The notes beneath the pieces were generated by a model. The model saw nothing but the letters and a program-made list of their open reading frames with translations, searched no databases and was not told where the DNA came from. The position numbers and the translations under genes were made by a program. Of a DNA stretch of 48,975 bases, positions 7,383-18,426 are shown piece by piece. The DNA is from Acidimicrobiaceae bacterium (GTDB lineage: Bacteria; Actinomycetota; Acidimicrobiia; Acidimicrobiales; Aldehydirespiratoraceae), in assembly GCA_009844405.1 (NCBI GenBank), contig VYBO01000142.1:1-48975 (forward strand), written 5' to 3'. Positions within the stretch are counted from its first letter, which is position 1. Each line of letters starts with the position of its first letter.

Positions 7383-8855
7383 CTACTCGCCGCCCGGGAG
7401 CAGCGTGACGGGAACGCGCTGCCAATTGTTGCCGATCACGTCCACTCCTGCGTTGCGCAGGTTGGTGACCGCCTCCCAGGCGATCTCGGGACGGTAGGCG
7501 TCGTCGTCGGGGGCCGAGGCGAGGATCCCCTCGCTGGTGGCCACCGCGACGGTCTGGTCCCACAGGTCCTTGTCCATCACGCCCACGCCCTGCGGCGACG
7601 GCCAGATCAGGGCGTTGATCTCGTTGAGCTGCCAGGTCTGGTGCGACCGGCCCAGAGTGGGAGCGTTGTCGAGGACGATGTCCACGCACTCCTCGGGGTT
7701 GTCGCGGCAGTAGATCCAGCCGAGGAGCGACGCCTCGACGAACTTGACCGCGGTCTCGTGGTACGCGGGGTCGTCGTCCAGGCGGTCGGCGTCGGCCCAC
7801 AGAGCATCCTGGAGCATGGCCGTGCCCACGTCGTTCCAGTTGATGATGTTGAGGTCGTAGGGCTGGTACAGCTCGCCGGTGTCGGGATTGACCGTCTCGA
7901 GCACCTGGGCGTACTCGTTGTAGATCATGGCCTGGGCTGCGTCGATCTCGCCGCTGATCAGGGCCAGCATGTCGAAGTTCTGCTGGACCAGCTGGACGTC
8001 GGATGCCGGGTCGAGCCCGTTGCGGCGAAGGCCGGCCAGCAACTCGAACTCGTTGCCGAAGCCCCAGTTGCCGACAGTGCGGCCCTCCAGGTCGGCGACG
8101 GTGGTGATGCCGGAGTCGGCGAAGGCCACCTGGAGTGTGGCGCTGCGCTGGAACACCTGGGCGATGTTGGTGATGTTGGCGCCCTCCTCGCGTGGCACCA
8201 GGCCGCGGGGCACCCACGACACCGCGAAGTCGGCGGCACCGGAGTCCAGCACGGAGGCGGGCACGATCTCCACGCCGCCCTCGAGGATCTCCACGTTCAG
8301 TCCGTGGTCCTCGTAGATGCCGGTGGCCACAGCCGCGTAGTAGCCCGCGAACTGCGACTGGGTGAACCATTGCAGCTGCAGGGTGACGTCGACCGGCGCC
8401 GCGGGCTCGGGCTCGGCCATGGCTTCCTCCATGGCCGCCTCGGCCTCGGCCGCGGCCGCTTCGGCATCGGCCGCGGCGGCCTCGGCATCCGCCTGCGCGG
8501 CTGCGGCTGCATCGGCCTCAGCCTGGGCGGCATCCCGCTCCGCTTCGAGCGCGGCGACGACCTCGGGGTCTATCGCCCCCTCGGCTTCAGCCATGGCCTC
8601 CGCGAGCGCGGCTTCGGCCTCGGCCGCCCTGTCGGCCGCCGCTTGCGCCTCGGCCGCAGCTGCGTCGGCTTCGGCCTGAGCCGCGGCTGCGTCGGCCTCA
8701 GCCGCGGCTTGAGCGGCAGCGGCCTCCGCGGCCGCGGCGTCCGCCGCGCTGGTGTCCGGAGCAGCCGGCTCCTCGTCGTCGCCACAGGCGGCGGCGATCA
8801 GGCCCAAGGCCAGAAGCGGCACCAACAGGCGCATCAAGGTTTTCTTGGTTTTCAT
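7383..8855 (-). CDS. ABC transporter substrate-binding lipoprotein, NMT1/THI5-like, with Ala-rich linker
   Basis: 490-residue lipoprotein. The signal is MKTKKTLMRLL... with lipobox LIAAAC and Cys24 as the anchor. Residues 25-153 form a very Ala/Glu/Asp/Gln-rich low-complexity stretch, likely one long helix or coiled coil. The NMT1/THI5-type binding domain starts about residue 155 (LQLQWFTQSQFAGYYAA). The family binds pyrimidine-like or related small ligands for import. ATG 8855 is chosen because GGGAGGG lies nine bases upstream; an in-frame TTG at 8873 would put that site inside the gene. It heads neither permease directly, but the downstream genes are its permease and ATPase. The ligand is inferred from the dihydropyrimidinase cluster to be a pyrimidine or hydantoin. 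Confidence 0.88.
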   Translation of the reverse strand: MKTKKTLMRLLVPLLALGLIAAACGDDEEPAAPDTSAADAAAAEAAAAQAAAEADAAAAQAEADAAAAEAQAAADRAAEAEAALAEAMAEAEGAIDPEVVAALEAERDAAQAEADAAAAAQADAEAAAADAEAAAAEAEAAMEEAMAEPEPAAPVDVTLQLQWFTQSQFAGYYAAVATGIYEDHGLNVEILEGGVEIVPASVLDSGAADFAVSWVPRGLVPREEGANITNIAQVFQRSATLQVAFADSGITTVADLEGRTVGNWGFGNEFELLAGLRRNGLDPASDVQLVQQNFDMLALISGEIDAAQAMIYNEYAQVLETVNPDTGELYQPYDLNIINWNDVGTAMLQDALWADADRLDDDPAYHETAVKFVEASLLGWIYCRDNPEECVDIVLDNAPTLGRSHQTWQLNEINALIWPSPQGVGVMDKDLWDQTVAVATSEGILASAPDDDAYRPEIAWEAVTNLRNAGVDVIGNNWQRVPVTLLPGGE

Positions 8856-8907
8856 GGTTTGTTGCCCTCCCAATTGGGTCTTCTCTTATGAGACTCAGTT
8901 GCATGCG

Positions 8908-9690
8908 TCACGCCGGCCTCCTGGCCGCGAAATGCCAGGGCATGACGAGGCGCTCGGCAAGGACTGCGAGCGCGTAGAGGCCGATTCCCACCAGCGAGCC
9001 GGCCAGCACTGCGGCCCAGGCGTCGTCGTAGCGGGTCAGTCCGGCCGAGTTGGTGATGAGGTTGCCCAGGGCGTCCTGGCGGCCGCCGAAGTACTCGGCC
9101 ACGATGGCGGCGATCACGGCCAGCGAGGTGGCCAGCTTCAGTGCGGTGAAGAAGAACGGCATGGCGTTGGGGATGCGTACCTCCCGCATGATCCGCCACT
9201 TGCCGGCGCCGTAGGACTCCATCAGCTCGATCTGGCTCGGCTCCACCTGGGTGAGGCCCCGTGCCGTGTTGATGAAGATCGGGAAGAACACCAGCACCAC
9301 CACCACGGCCTGGTTGGAGCGGGGCGACAGGAGCCCGAACCAGGCGTTGAAGATCGGGCCCAGCGCGATGATCGGCACCGCATTGACGGCCACCGCCAGG
9401 GGAGTGAGCGTCTCGTTGGCGGCCCGGGAGGCGGTGACGAGCAGAGCCAAGGCCGCTCCCACCACCACGCCGGCCAGCAGGCCGGTGACGATGATGAAGC
9501 CGGTGACCCCGGTGGCGGTGATGATGGCGTCGAAGTTCTCCGCCACTGCGCTCCCGATCTCCGAGGGCGGCGGAAGCACGAAGCCGTCGGGGCGCAGTAC
9601 CGCCAGAACCGCCTCCCAGCCGCCGAAGATCACCACCGCAGCCACCACCGGGGGAAGCCAGGAGCGCAGCAGCGTCCTTGCTGCGGTCAC
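8908..9690 (-). CDS. ABC transporter permease (importer, BPD type)
   Basis: 260-residue integral membrane protein with about six helices. It has the cytoplasmic EAA-type loop of importer permeases in MESYGAGKWRIMREVRIPNA, which docks on the ATPase. It starts with GTG at 9690, 48 bases after the ATPase stop. It belongs to the same importer as the binding protein and the second permease at 10533-11552; the two permeases would form a heterodimer. No substrate residues can be read from the sequence. Confidence 0.88.
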   Translation of the reverse strand: MTAARTLLRSWLPPVVAAVVIFGGWEAVLAVLRPDGFVLPPPSEIGSAVAENFDAIITATGVTGFIIVTGLLAGVVVGAALALLVTASRAANETLTPLAVAVNAVPIIALGPIFNAWFGLLSPRSNQAVVVVLVFFPIFINTARGLTQVEPSQIELMESYGAGKWRIMREVRIPNAMPFFFTALKLATSLAVIAAIVAEYFGGRQDALGNLITNSAGLTRYDDAWAAVLAGSLVGIGLYALAVLAERLVMPWHFAARRPA

Positions 9691-9738
9691 GGCTGTACCG
9701 GGTCCTTGTTCGAGGCGGGAACGGCTGCGGTCACGCTG

Positions 9739-10536
9739 CTAATGGCCTCCCCGCAGCGCGTCGCGCACCGCGGTGACGTTGCTGAAGAAGGCGGGATCGT
9801 CCCGGGTGGCGTCGGTGCGCGGGCCCAGATCGTTGTCGATCACGGCCGCGATCCGGCCCGGGCGGGGCGACATGACCGCCACCTCGGTGGACAGGAACAC
9901 CGCCTCACCTATGGAGTGGGTGACGAACACGACGGTGATCCGAGTCTCCGAACAGATGCGCAGGAGCTCGTTCTGCATGTGCTCGCGGGTCATCTCGTCG
10001 AGCGCGCCGAACGGCTCGTCCATCAGCAACAGCTGCGGGTGGAACGACATGGCCCGGGCGATGGCGATGCGCTGCTGCATGCCCCCGGAGAGCTCGGCGG
10101 GATGATGACGGGCGAACTCGGTGAGCTTGACCAGCTCGAGCATCTCCGCGGACCGCCGGCGCCGGTCGGCTGCCTTCCAGCCCATCAGCTCGAGCGGCAG
10201 CTCGATGTTGCGTGAGACGTTGCGCCAGTCGAACAGCCCCGCCCGCTGGAACACCATGGAATAGTCCCGGTCGAGGCGGGCCGCGTCGGCAGTCTTGCCG
10301 TTGACGAGGACGGTGCCGTCGCTGGGGTCGACGAGCGCCGCGATGAGACGCAGCAGGGTGCTCTTGCCGCAGCCCGAGGGGCCGATGAGGGTGACGAAGT
10401 CGCCCTGGTCGATGTGAAGGTCGATGTCTTCGAGGGCCTTCACCTCGTTGTGGCGCCCGGGATTGAAGATCTTGGACGCGCCGCGGATCTCGACGGCCGG
10501 AGCCTGGTCGTTCATGTCGGGTCCTGCGTCGCTCAT
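9739..10536 (-). CDS. ABC transporter ATP-binding protein (nitrate/sulfonate/pyrimidine type)
   Basis: 265-residue ATPase of the importer. Walker A is GPSGCGKST (52-60), the signature LSGGMQQR (149-156), Walker B LLLMDEP (169-175), followed by the D-loop GALD and the switch His in VTHS. The open frame extends upstream to 11370, but that part is antisense of the permease in another frame. ATG 10536 is chosen because it overlaps the upstream permease stop as ATGA. A second ATG at 10515 is possible. The sequence is closest in style to the TauB/SsuB/NrtD group used by aromatic and heterocycle importers. Confidence 0.9.
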   Translation of the reverse strand: MSDAGPDMNDQAPAVEIRGASKIFNPGRHNEVKALEDIDLHIDQGDFVTLIGPSGCGKSTLLRLIAALVDPSDGTVLVNGKTADAARLDRDYSMVFQRAGLFDWRNVSRNIELPLELMGWKAADRRRRSAEMLELVKLTEFARHHPAELSGGMQQRIAIARAMSFHPQLLLMDEPFGALDEMTREHMQNELLRICSETRITVVFVTHSIGEAVFLSTEVAVMSPRPGRIAAVIDNDLGPRTDATRDDPAFFSNVTAVRDALRGGH

Positions 10537-11552
10537 GTCACGGTCTCGCGACCCTTGCGACCGACCAGTCCGTACTCGATCGTCGAGATCACCGCGAACA
10601 CGAAGATCCCCAGAGCGGCCGCGCCCAGCACCGCCACGTACAGGCGCTCCGGGCCGGTGGTGTAGCGCTGGGCCTCCAGCAGCACCCGGCGGCCCAGGCC
10701 TCCCTTGACCCCGGCGGAGATCTCTCCCACGATGGCTCCCACCACGCTGGCGGTGGCCGCGATCTTGAACGCCGCGAACAGGTACGGCAGCGAGGCCGGC
10801 AGCCGCAGGCGCCACAGGGTCTGGCCCCAGCGGGCCGCGTAGGAGTCCATCAGCTCGAGGTTCTCGGGCCGGGGTGACTGCAGGCCCCTCAAGCCGTTGA
10901 TCGTGACGGGGAAGAACGTCAGGTAGGTGGCGATTATCGACACCGACATCCAGTCCTGCCACTCGAAGGGCAGGAAGTCGAAGCTCTTGCGGCCCCAGAT
11001 CACGATGATGGGCGCGATGGCGATGAGCGGGATGGTCTGGCTGGCGATCACGTGGGGCACCAGAGCCCGCTCCAAGCGCCCCGATGTGGTGAGCACGACG
11101 GCGATGCTGAGGCCCACCATCACGCCGACGGCGAATCCCACGGCTGCCTCCCGCAGGGTGAAGGCGGCCTCCTTTCCGACGATCGACCAGAAGGGCTCGT
11201 CGGTGCCCCTCGGCTCCTCGAAGACCCCTGACACGATGTCGAGGACCGGGGGCATCTTCAGGTCGTCGGACTCGGGCAGGATCGAGCCGATGACCGGCCA
11301 GCCGGACTGGGCGTCGTCGATGGCCGTGCCCACCGCCTTGTAGGCGCTGTAGGCCAGACCCAGCAGGCATATGAACACGGCCAGCACGACCACCTGCCGG
11401 CCGGTCCTGCGCATGCGGGCCCGCCGCTGCTCCCGGGCGGCCTGCAGGCGCAGCAGCTGCTCGAAGACGATCGGGTCGTCGACCGCCGCCGGCGCCCCGT
11501 CAGCCGTGTCGATCTCAGTCTCAGCCGAAGCCTGGCGGGCGGGATCGATCAT
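10533..11552 (-). CDS. ABC transporter permease with extended N-terminus
   Basis: 339-residue importer permease, longer than its partner because of a charged cytoplasmic N-terminus (about residues 1-50) before the first helix. The docking loop is in MDSYAARWGQTLWRLRLPAS. It carries six to seven membrane helices and ends by overlapping the ATPase start (ATGA at 10533-10536). It lies 42 bases after the oxidoreductase gene, so transport and catabolic genes probably share one transcript. Confidence 0.88.
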   Translation of the reverse strand: MIDPARQASAETEIDTADGAPAAVDDPIVFEQLLRLQAAREQRRARMRRTGRQVVVLAVFICLLGLAYSAYKAVGTAIDDAQSGWPVIGSILPESDDLKMPPVLDIVSGVFEEPRGTDEPFWSIVGKEAAFTLREAAVGFAVGVMVGLSIAVVLTTSGRLERALVPHVIASQTIPLIAIAPIIVIWGRKSFDFLPFEWQDWMSVSIIATYLTFFPVTINGLRGLQSPRPENLELMDSYAARWGQTLWRLRLPASLPYLFAAFKIAATASVVGAIVGEISAGVKGGLGRRVLLEAQRYTTGPERLYVAVLGAAALGIFVFAVISTIEYGLVGRKGRETVT

Positions 11553-11594
11553 GGAATCAACAGGGCTGACCCGGTTCGGAGCTCACGGTGGGTG

Positions 11595-12596
11595 TCAGTC
11601 CTTGAGCGCGGGGATGATCCGCTGGCCGTAGGCGTTGAGCGTCTCGTCCTTCTGGTCGTGCATCAGGTAGATGGCGAACTGGTCCACACCCAGGTCGCGC
11701 AGCTCCTGAAGGCGAGCAATGTGGTTGCCGGCGTCGCCGAGGAGGCAGAAGCGGTCGATCACCTCGTCGGGCACGAAGTCGGTGTGAACGTTGCCCGCCT
11801 TGCCGTGCTCCGAGTAGTCGTAGCCCTCCCGTCCCTCGATGTAGTCGGTGAGGGCCTGGGGCACTCCGGCGCCGGTGTCGCCGTAGCGGTCCACCAGGTC
11901 GGCCACATGGTTGCCGACCATGCCGCCGAACCAGCGGACCTGGTCGCGCTGGTGGGCCAGGTCGTCTCCCACGTAGGCGGGCGCGGCCACGCACATGTAC
12001 AGCCGGTCGGGATCGCGCCCCGCCTCGGCCGCGGCCAGGCGGACGGCCGCGATGGTCCACTCGGTGATCCGGGGATCGGCGAGCTGGAGGATGAACCCGT
12101 CGGCCTGCTCACCGCAGAGCTTCAGGGCTCTTGGCCCGTAGGCGGCCATCCAGATGTCGAGTTGGCTGCCGGCGGACCACGGGAACTGCTGGCGGGTGCC
12201 GTTGTAGTCGACCTCTCGTCCTTCGACCAGGCCCTTGATCACCTTCATGGATTCGCCCAGGGTGGCCAGGCTGGTGGGAGTGTGGCCCAGCACCCGCATG
12301 GCGGAGTCGCCCCGGCCGATGCCGCAGACGGTGCGGTTGCCGAACATGTCGTTGAGGGTGGCGAACAGCGACGCGGTGACCGTCCAGTTGCGGGTGCCGG
12401 GGTTGGTGACCATCGGCCCGACCATCATGCGGTTCGTGGCCGACAGCATCTGGCTGTAGATCACGAACGGCTCCTGCCAGAGCACATGGCTGTCGAATGT
12501 CCACCCGTGGGAGAACCCGTGCGTCTCGGCTTGCCGGGCCAGGTCCACCACCCGCCATGCCGGCGGATCGGTCTGCAGGACGACGCCGAAGTCCAT
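11595..12596 (-). CDS. Luciferase-like (LLM) flavin/F420-dependent oxidoreductase
   Basis: 333-residue TIM-barrel protein of the luciferase-like family, beginning MDFGVVLQTDPPAWRVVDLARQ. Typical features are GWTFDSHVLWQEPF near residue 30 and GIGRGDSAMR near residue 115. It resembles members annotated as F420-dependent oxidoreductases (the TIGR03842 type, from memory), which I recall near dihydropyrimidinase genes. Here it lies 9 bases from the semialdehyde dehydrogenase gene and just before the transporter. No dihydropyrimidine dehydrogenase is present in the window, so this enzyme is a candidate for the first step of the pathway. A cofC gene for F420 synthesis is at 41026. Whether it uses F420 or FMN cannot be read from the sequence. 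Confidence 0.82.
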   Translation of the reverse strand: MDFGVVLQTDPPAWRVVDLARQAETHGFSHGWTFDSHVLWQEPFVIYSQMLSATNRMMVGPMVTNPGTRNWTVTASLFATLNDMFGNRTVCGIGRGDSAMRVLGHTPTSLATLGESMKVIKGLVEGREVDYNGTRQQFPWSAGSQLDIWMAAYGPRALKLCGEQADGFILQLADPRITEWTIAAVRLAAAEAGRDPDRLYMCVAAPAYVGDDLAHQRDQVRWFGGMVGNHVADLVDRYGDTGAGVPQALTDYIEGREGYDYSEHGKAGNVHTDFVPDEVIDRFCLLGDAGNHIARLQELRDLGVDQFAIYLMHDQKDETLNAYGQRIIPALKD

Positions 12597-12605
12597 GGCC
12601 GCGCC

Positions 12606-14093
<1,488 letters not shown>

Positions 14094-14153
14094 GTGGCGT
14101 CTCCTGTCTTGCCTTCAAGTGGTGCGGAGGGAGCGGGTCGCCGTCCCCTCCTG

Positions 14154-15563
14154 CTACATCAGGTACTGGCTCAAGCCTCTCGGCAGGTACTGGCCGTCGC
14201 CGGCCCGGCCCAGGTACTGGCCGTTGTCGATGACCTTGCGGCCCCGCGAGAACACCGCGTCGACGTGGCCGGTCACCTCGGTGCCCTCGTAGGCGGAGTG
14301 GTCCATGTTCATGTGATGGTTGTCGACGCTGATGGTCCACTGCCTGTCGGGGTCGTAGAGCACGATGTCGGCGTCGGAGCCGGCAGCGATGATCCCCTTG
14401 CGGGGGTAGAGGCCCATCATGCGGGCCGGGGTAGTGGCGCACAGCTCCACCCAGCGGGCCAGGCCGATCTCGCCCGTGACCACGCCCTGGTAGATCATGT
14501 CCATGCGGTGCTCGACGCCGCCGATGCCGTTGGGGATGGCCCGGAAGTCGTTCAGGCCCAACTCCTTCTGCTCCTTCATGCAGAACGGGCAGTGATCGGT
14601 GGACACCACCGCCAGGTCGTTGGTGCGCAGCCCCCTCCAAAGGTCGTCCTGGTGGCCCTCGGCCCGCGACCGGAGCGGCGTGGAGCACACATAGGCGGCG
14701 CCCTCGAAGCCGGGACGGTCGAGATGCTCCTCCAGGCTGAAGTGCAGGTACTGCGGGCAGGTCTCCGCGAAGACGTTCATGCCGGCGTCGCGGGCCATGG
14801 CCACCTGCTCGAGCGCCTCGGAGGCCGAGAGGTGGACGATGTAGAGAGGCGCCGCCCCGACCTTGGCCAGCTGGATGGCCCGGTGGGTGGCCTCGGACTC
14901 CAGTTCCTTGCGGCGCACGTAGCCGTGGGTGACCGGGCTGATCTCGCCGCGCCCGAAGGCCTGTTCGGCCAGCACGTCGATGGCGAGGCCGTTCTCGGCG
15001 TGCATCATGATGAGCGCGCCGTTGCCTGCGGCCTGCTGCATGGCCCGCAGGATCTGGCCGTCGTCGGCGAGGAACACGCCCGGATAGGCCATGAACAGCT
15101 TGAAGCTGGTGATGCCCTCGTCGACCAGCAGGTCCATCTCCTTGAGCGAGTCGTTGTCGACTCCACCGATGACCATGTGGAAGCCGTAGTCGATGGCGCA
15201 GTTGCCCTCGGCCTTGGCCAGCCAGGCGTCGAGGCACTCCCGCACGTTCTCGCCGGTCTTCTGCACCGCGAAGTCCACGATGGTGGTGGTGCCGCCCCAG
15301 GCCGCGGCCCGGGTGCCCGTCTCGAAGGTGTCGGAGGCGAACGTCCCGCCGAAGGGCAGCTCCATGTGGGTGTGGACGTCGACGCCGCCGGGCACCACGA
15401 GCCGGCCGGTGGCGTCGACGACCTCCGCGCCCTGCTCGGCCGCGACCGCGATGTCGCTGCCGGGGCGCAGGACCGCAGCGATCTGCTCGCCGTCGATCAG
15501 CACCTCGGCCGGATCCGCGCCGGTCGAGCTGACGACGGTGCCTCCCTTGATGAGCGTTGCCAT
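14154..15563 (-). CDS. hydA: Dihydropyrimidinase / D-hydantoinase
   Basis: 469-residue amidohydrolase. Metal ligands are visible: His64 and His66 in VDVHTHMELPFGG, the carbamylated Lys155 in SFKLFMAYPG, His188 in MMHAENG, His244 in IVHLSA, and Asp323 in STDHCPF. It hydrolyses the ring of dihydrouracil, dihydrothymine or 5-substituted hydantoins to N-carbamoyl amino acids. The ATG has AAGGAG six bases upstream. The next gene upstream in the same direction encodes the enzyme that cleaves the carbamoyl product, so the two act in series. Its length is typical of the family (about 460-490). Confidence 0.93.
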   Translation of the reverse strand: MATLIKGGTVVSSTGADPAEVLIDGEQIAAVLRPGSDIAVAAEQGAEVVDATGRLVVPGGVDVHTHMELPFGGTFASDTFETGTRAAAWGGTTTIVDFAVQKTGENVRECLDAWLAKAEGNCAIDYGFHMVIGGVDNDSLKEMDLLVDEGITSFKLFMAYPGVFLADDGQILRAMQQAAGNGALIMMHAENGLAIDVLAEQAFGRGEISPVTHGYVRRKELESEATHRAIQLAKVGAAPLYIVHLSASEALEQVAMARDAGMNVFAETCPQYLHFSLEEHLDRPGFEGAAYVCSTPLRSRAEGHQDDLWRGLRTNDLAVVSTDHCPFCMKEQKELGLNDFRAIPNGIGGVEHRMDMIYQGVVTGEIGLARWVELCATTPARMMGLYPRKGIIAAGSDADIVLYDPDRQWTISVDNHHMNMDHSAYEGTEVTGHVDAVFSRGRKVIDNGQYLGRAGDGQYLPRGLSQYLM

Positions 15564-15613
15564 CTCTGTCTCCTTCCGGTGCCTCCGGCTGTTCGAACTG
15601 CCGGCCAGTCAGG

Positions 15614-16456
15614 TCATGGAGCGGTCAGGGGGCCGTAGACGTCGGGTCGGCGATCCCGGTAGAAGGCCCACTGGGACCGGACCTCCTCGATCTGGTCGAG
15701 GTCGAGGTCGCGCACCACCAGCTCCTCGGTCACCTCCGAGGCGGTGCCGTCAACGAACTGCCCTCTCGGGTTGGCGAAGTACGAGGTGCCGTAGAAGTCG
15801 TTGTCGCCCAGCGGCTCGACCCCCACCCGGTTGATGGCCCCGACGAAGTACATGTTGGCCACCGCGGCCGAGGTCTGCTCCAGCTGCCAGAGGTACGCGG
15901 AGAGGCCGCGGCTGGTGGCCGACGGGTTGAACACGATCTCCGCGCCGGCCAGCCCCAGGGCCCGCCAGCCCTCAGGGAAGTGGCGGTCATAGCAGATGTA
16001 CACCCCGACCGTGCCGACCGCGGTCTCGAACACCGGGTAGCCGAGGTTGCCGGGACGGAAGTAGAACTTCTCCCAGAACCCCTTGACCTGGGGAATGTGG
16101 GTCTTGCGGTACTTGCCCAGGTAGCTGCCGTCGGCGTCGATGACGGCCGCGGTGTTGTACAGGAACCCGGCCTTCTCGTGCTCGTACATGGGCAGCACCA
16201 GCACCATCTCGTGCTTGGCCGCCAGCTCCTGGAACCGCTTGGTGGTGGGACCGTCCGGTATGGCCTCGGCGTAGGAGTAGAACTCGGTGTCCTGCACCTG
16301 GCAGAAGTAGGGGCCGTAGAACAGCTCCTGGAAGCACATGGCCTGAGCGCCGGCCGAGGCCGCCTCGGCGACGTACTTCTCGTGGAGCTCGATCATCGAC
16401 TCCTTGTCGCCGGTCCAGGCCACCTGGACAATTGCCGAAGTAACCGTACGTGCCAT
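15614..16456 (-). CDS. Beta-ureidopropionase / N-carbamoyl amino-acid amidohydrolase (nitrilase family)
   Basis: 280-residue nitrilase-superfamily enzyme with the triad Glu44 (FQELFYGPYF), Lys118 (YRKTHIP) and Cys155 (VYICYDRHFPEG). The pattern and the FYFRPGNLGYPVF segment are those of N-carbamoyl-beta-alanine or N-carbamoyl-D-amino-acid amidohydrolases, which release ammonia and CO2 from the dihydropyrimidinase product. ATG 16456 is chosen for GGGAGGG seven bases upstream; the frame is open to 16477. It is the first catabolic gene of the minus-strand run. Confidence 0.9.
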   Translation of the reverse strand: MARTVTSAIVQVAWTGDKESMIELHEKYVAEAASAGAQAMCFQELFYGPYFCQVQDTEFYSYAEAIPDGPTTKRFQELAAKHEMVLVLPMYEHEKAGFLYNTAAVIDADGSYLGKYRKTHIPQVKGFWEKFYFRPGNLGYPVFETAVGTVGVYICYDRHFPEGWRALGLAGAEIVFNPSATSRGLSAYLWQLEQTSAAVANMYFVGAINRVGVEPLGDNDFYGTSYFANPRGQFVDGTASEVTEELVVRDLDLDQIEEVRSQWAFYRDRRPDVYGPLTAP

Positions 16457-16534
16457 GTGTGCCCTCCCTGATCCCACCGGATGCCCGTTCCGGCTCCTAG
16501 GGAAAGGGCGATCTTAGCGGACCTCCCGCCCGCG

Positions 16535-17050
16535 TCAATGGTGAGAGCCGCGGCGCGAGGAGATGACTCCGGTGTCGAATCCGGACAGGTGCAGACCGCC
16601 GTGGAAGCGGGCGTGCTCGATCTTCAGGCACCGGTCCATCACCACGTCGAGCCCGGCCGCGACGCAGCGCTGCGCGGCCTCGGGGCTCCACAGCCCGAGC
16701 TGCGCCCAGAAGACCGGCGCGCCCACGGCGATGGTCTCGTCCGCGACGGGGGGCAGATCCTCGGCGCGGCGGAACACGTCCACGATGTCGGGGGTGACCG
16801 GCAGGTCCGCGAGCGACGCGTAGACCCGGCGGCCGAGGATCTCGGTGCCGGCCGACCGGGGGTTCACCGGGTACACCTCGAAGTCGGTGGACGACGACAG
16901 CAGGTAGGTGAGGACGAAGTAGCTGGCCCGGGCCAGGTTGGCCGAGGCGCCGACGACCGCCACCGAGCGGGACCGGTTCAGGATGCGCTGGCGCTCCAGC
17001 GCGGTCGGCGGCGTCCAGCCCGCGACGGGCGGATGATCAGCCTCAGCCAC
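16535..17050 (-). CDS. CoA-binding domain protein (YccU-like)
   Basis: 171-residue Rossmann-fold CoA-binding protein. The nucleotide loop is VAVVGASANLARASY, followed by the PVNPRS and PDIVDVFRR strands seen in the YccU/succinyl-CoA-synthetase-like family. The exact function is unknown. The start is GTG with GGAGGACCC directly upstream. It lies 71 bases downstream of the O-acetylhomoserine sulfhydrylase gene in the same direction. In other genomes such genes often sit beside that enzyme, which suggests a link to sulfur or homoserine metabolism (from memory). Confidence 0.85.
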   Translation of the reverse strand: MAEADHPPVAGWTPPTALERQRILNRSRSVAVVGASANLARASYFVLTYLLSSSTDFEVYPVNPRSAGTEILGRRVYASLADLPVTPDIVDVFRRAEDLPPVADETIAVGAPVFWAQLGLWSPEAAQRCVAAGLDVVMDRCLKIEHARFHGGLHLSGFDTGVISSRRGSHH

Positions 17051-17121
17051 GGGTCCTCCGGGAATCGGCAGCGGTGAGTGCTCGAATGGGCGTCCTGGGC
17101 TGCCAATTCGGCTGGGAGCGC

Positions 17122-18420
17122 TCAGCCATCGGCGTCCTTGGTGGCCGCGGTCAAGGCCTGGTCGAGGTCCCAGATGATGTCGTCGACGTCCTCCAGCCCG
17201 ACCGATATGCGCACCATGTCAGGCGACACGCCTCCCGCCTCCAGCTCTTCGTCGGAGAGCTGCTGATGGGTCGTGGAGGCCGGATGGATGACGAGGGTCT
17301 TGGCGTCGCCCACGTTGGCCAGATGCGACACCATCTGCAGCGACTCGATGAAGCGGGCCCCGGCGGCGCGCCCGCCCACCACCCCGAAGGTGAAGATGGC
17401 GCCCGGCCCCTTGGGCAGGTAGCGGTCTGCCAGGTCGTGCTGCGGATGGTCGGGCAGGCCCGCCCACAGCACCCACGCCACCCGGTCGTCGGCGTCCAGC
17501 CGCTCGGCCACCGCCCGGGCGTTGGCGACGTGGGCGTCCATGCGCAACGGCAGCGTCTCGATCCCCTGCAGCAGCAGGAAGGCGTTGAACGGGGACAGGC
17601 AGGCCCCCACGTCTCGCAGTTGCTCGGCCCTCACCTTGGTGCAGAAGGCGTACTCGCCGAAGTTGTCCCACCAGCGCAGCTCGTTGTAGCTCGGGATCCG
17701 ATCGACCATGTGCGGGAACCGGCCCGAGTCCCAGTCGAAGCGTCCCGCTTCCACGATCACCCCGCCGATGGAGGTTCCGTGGCCGCCCAGGAACTTGGTG
17801 GCCGAGTGCAGGGCGATGTCGGCGCCGTGGTCCATCGGGCGGCACAGGTACGGCGTGGCGAAGGTGGAGTCCACCGCCAGCGGCAGGCGGTGGGCTTGGG
17901 CGACGTCGGCCAGGGCGGCGAGGTCGGCCACCGCCCCGGAGGGGTTGGCGATGATCTCGGTGTACAGCAGCTTGGTGTCATCGCGCACGGCGGCGGCGAA
18001 GGCGCCGGGGTCGGTCCCGTCCACGAACGTGGTGTCGATGCCGAGGCGTCGCAGCGTCACGTCGAGCAGGGTGTAGGTGCCGCCGTAGAGGCCGGCCGCG
18101 GCCACGATGTGGTCGCCGGCCGAGGCCAGCGCGGTGACGGTGAGGAACTCGGCGGCCTGGCCGCTGGAGGTGGCCACCGCCCCGATGCCACCCTCGAGGC
18201 TGGCCATGCGCTCCTCGAAGGCCGCGTTGGTCGGGTTGGAGATGCGGGTGTAGAACGGGCCGTACTTCTGGAGCGCGAAGAGGTCGGCTGCATCCGCGGT
18301 GTCCTCGAACACGAAGCTCGTCGACTGGTAGATGGGCACCGCCCTGGCGCCCGTGGCGGGGTCGGGCTGGCCGCCTGCGTGAAGGGCCCGGGTGCGGAAA
18401 CCCCAATTCCGGTCTTCCAT
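17122..18420 (-). CDS. metY: O-acetylhomoserine aminocarboxypropyltransferase / sulfhydrylase
   Basis: 432-residue PLP enzyme of the Cys/Met gamma-family. The Schiff-base lysine is Lys209 in [15 protein letters not shown], the N-terminal signature is [23 protein letters not shown], and the length of about 430 is typical of MetY rather than the shorter MetB/MetC. It makes homocysteine (or methionine) from O-acetylhomoserine and sulfide (or methanethiol). The transcript seems nearly leaderless: TATCGT at 18432-18427 is followed by six bases and the ATG. It is divergent from the hypothetical gene at 18501, with 80 bases between. Confidence 0.92.
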   Translation of the reverse strand: MEDRNWGFRTRALHAGGQPDPATGARAVPIYQSTSFVFEDTADAADLFALQKYGPFYTRISNPTNAAFEERMASLEGGIGAVATSSGQAAEFLTVTALASAGDHIVAAAGLYGGTYTLLDVTLRRLGIDTTFVDGTDPGAFAAAVRDDTKLLYTEIIANPSGAVADLAALADVAQAHRLPLAVDSTFATPYLCRPMDHGADIALHSATKFLGGHGTSIGGVIVEAGRFDWDSGRFPHMVDRIPSYNELRWWDNFGEYAFCTKVRAEQLRDVGACLSPFNAFLLLQGIETLPLRMDAHVANARAVAERLDADDRVAWVLWAGLPDHPQHDLADRYLPKGPGAIFTFGVVGGRAAGARFIESLQMVSHLANVGDAKTLVIHPASTTHQQLSDEELEAGGVSPDMVRISVGLEDVDDIIWDLDQALTAATKDADG

Positions 18421-18426
18421 GCCTTG

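Noticed and set aside
10537-11370. Extension of the ABC ATPase upstream to 11370
   Set aside because: That part is an out-of-frame shadow of the permease gene; the ATGA overlap at 10536 gives the natural start.
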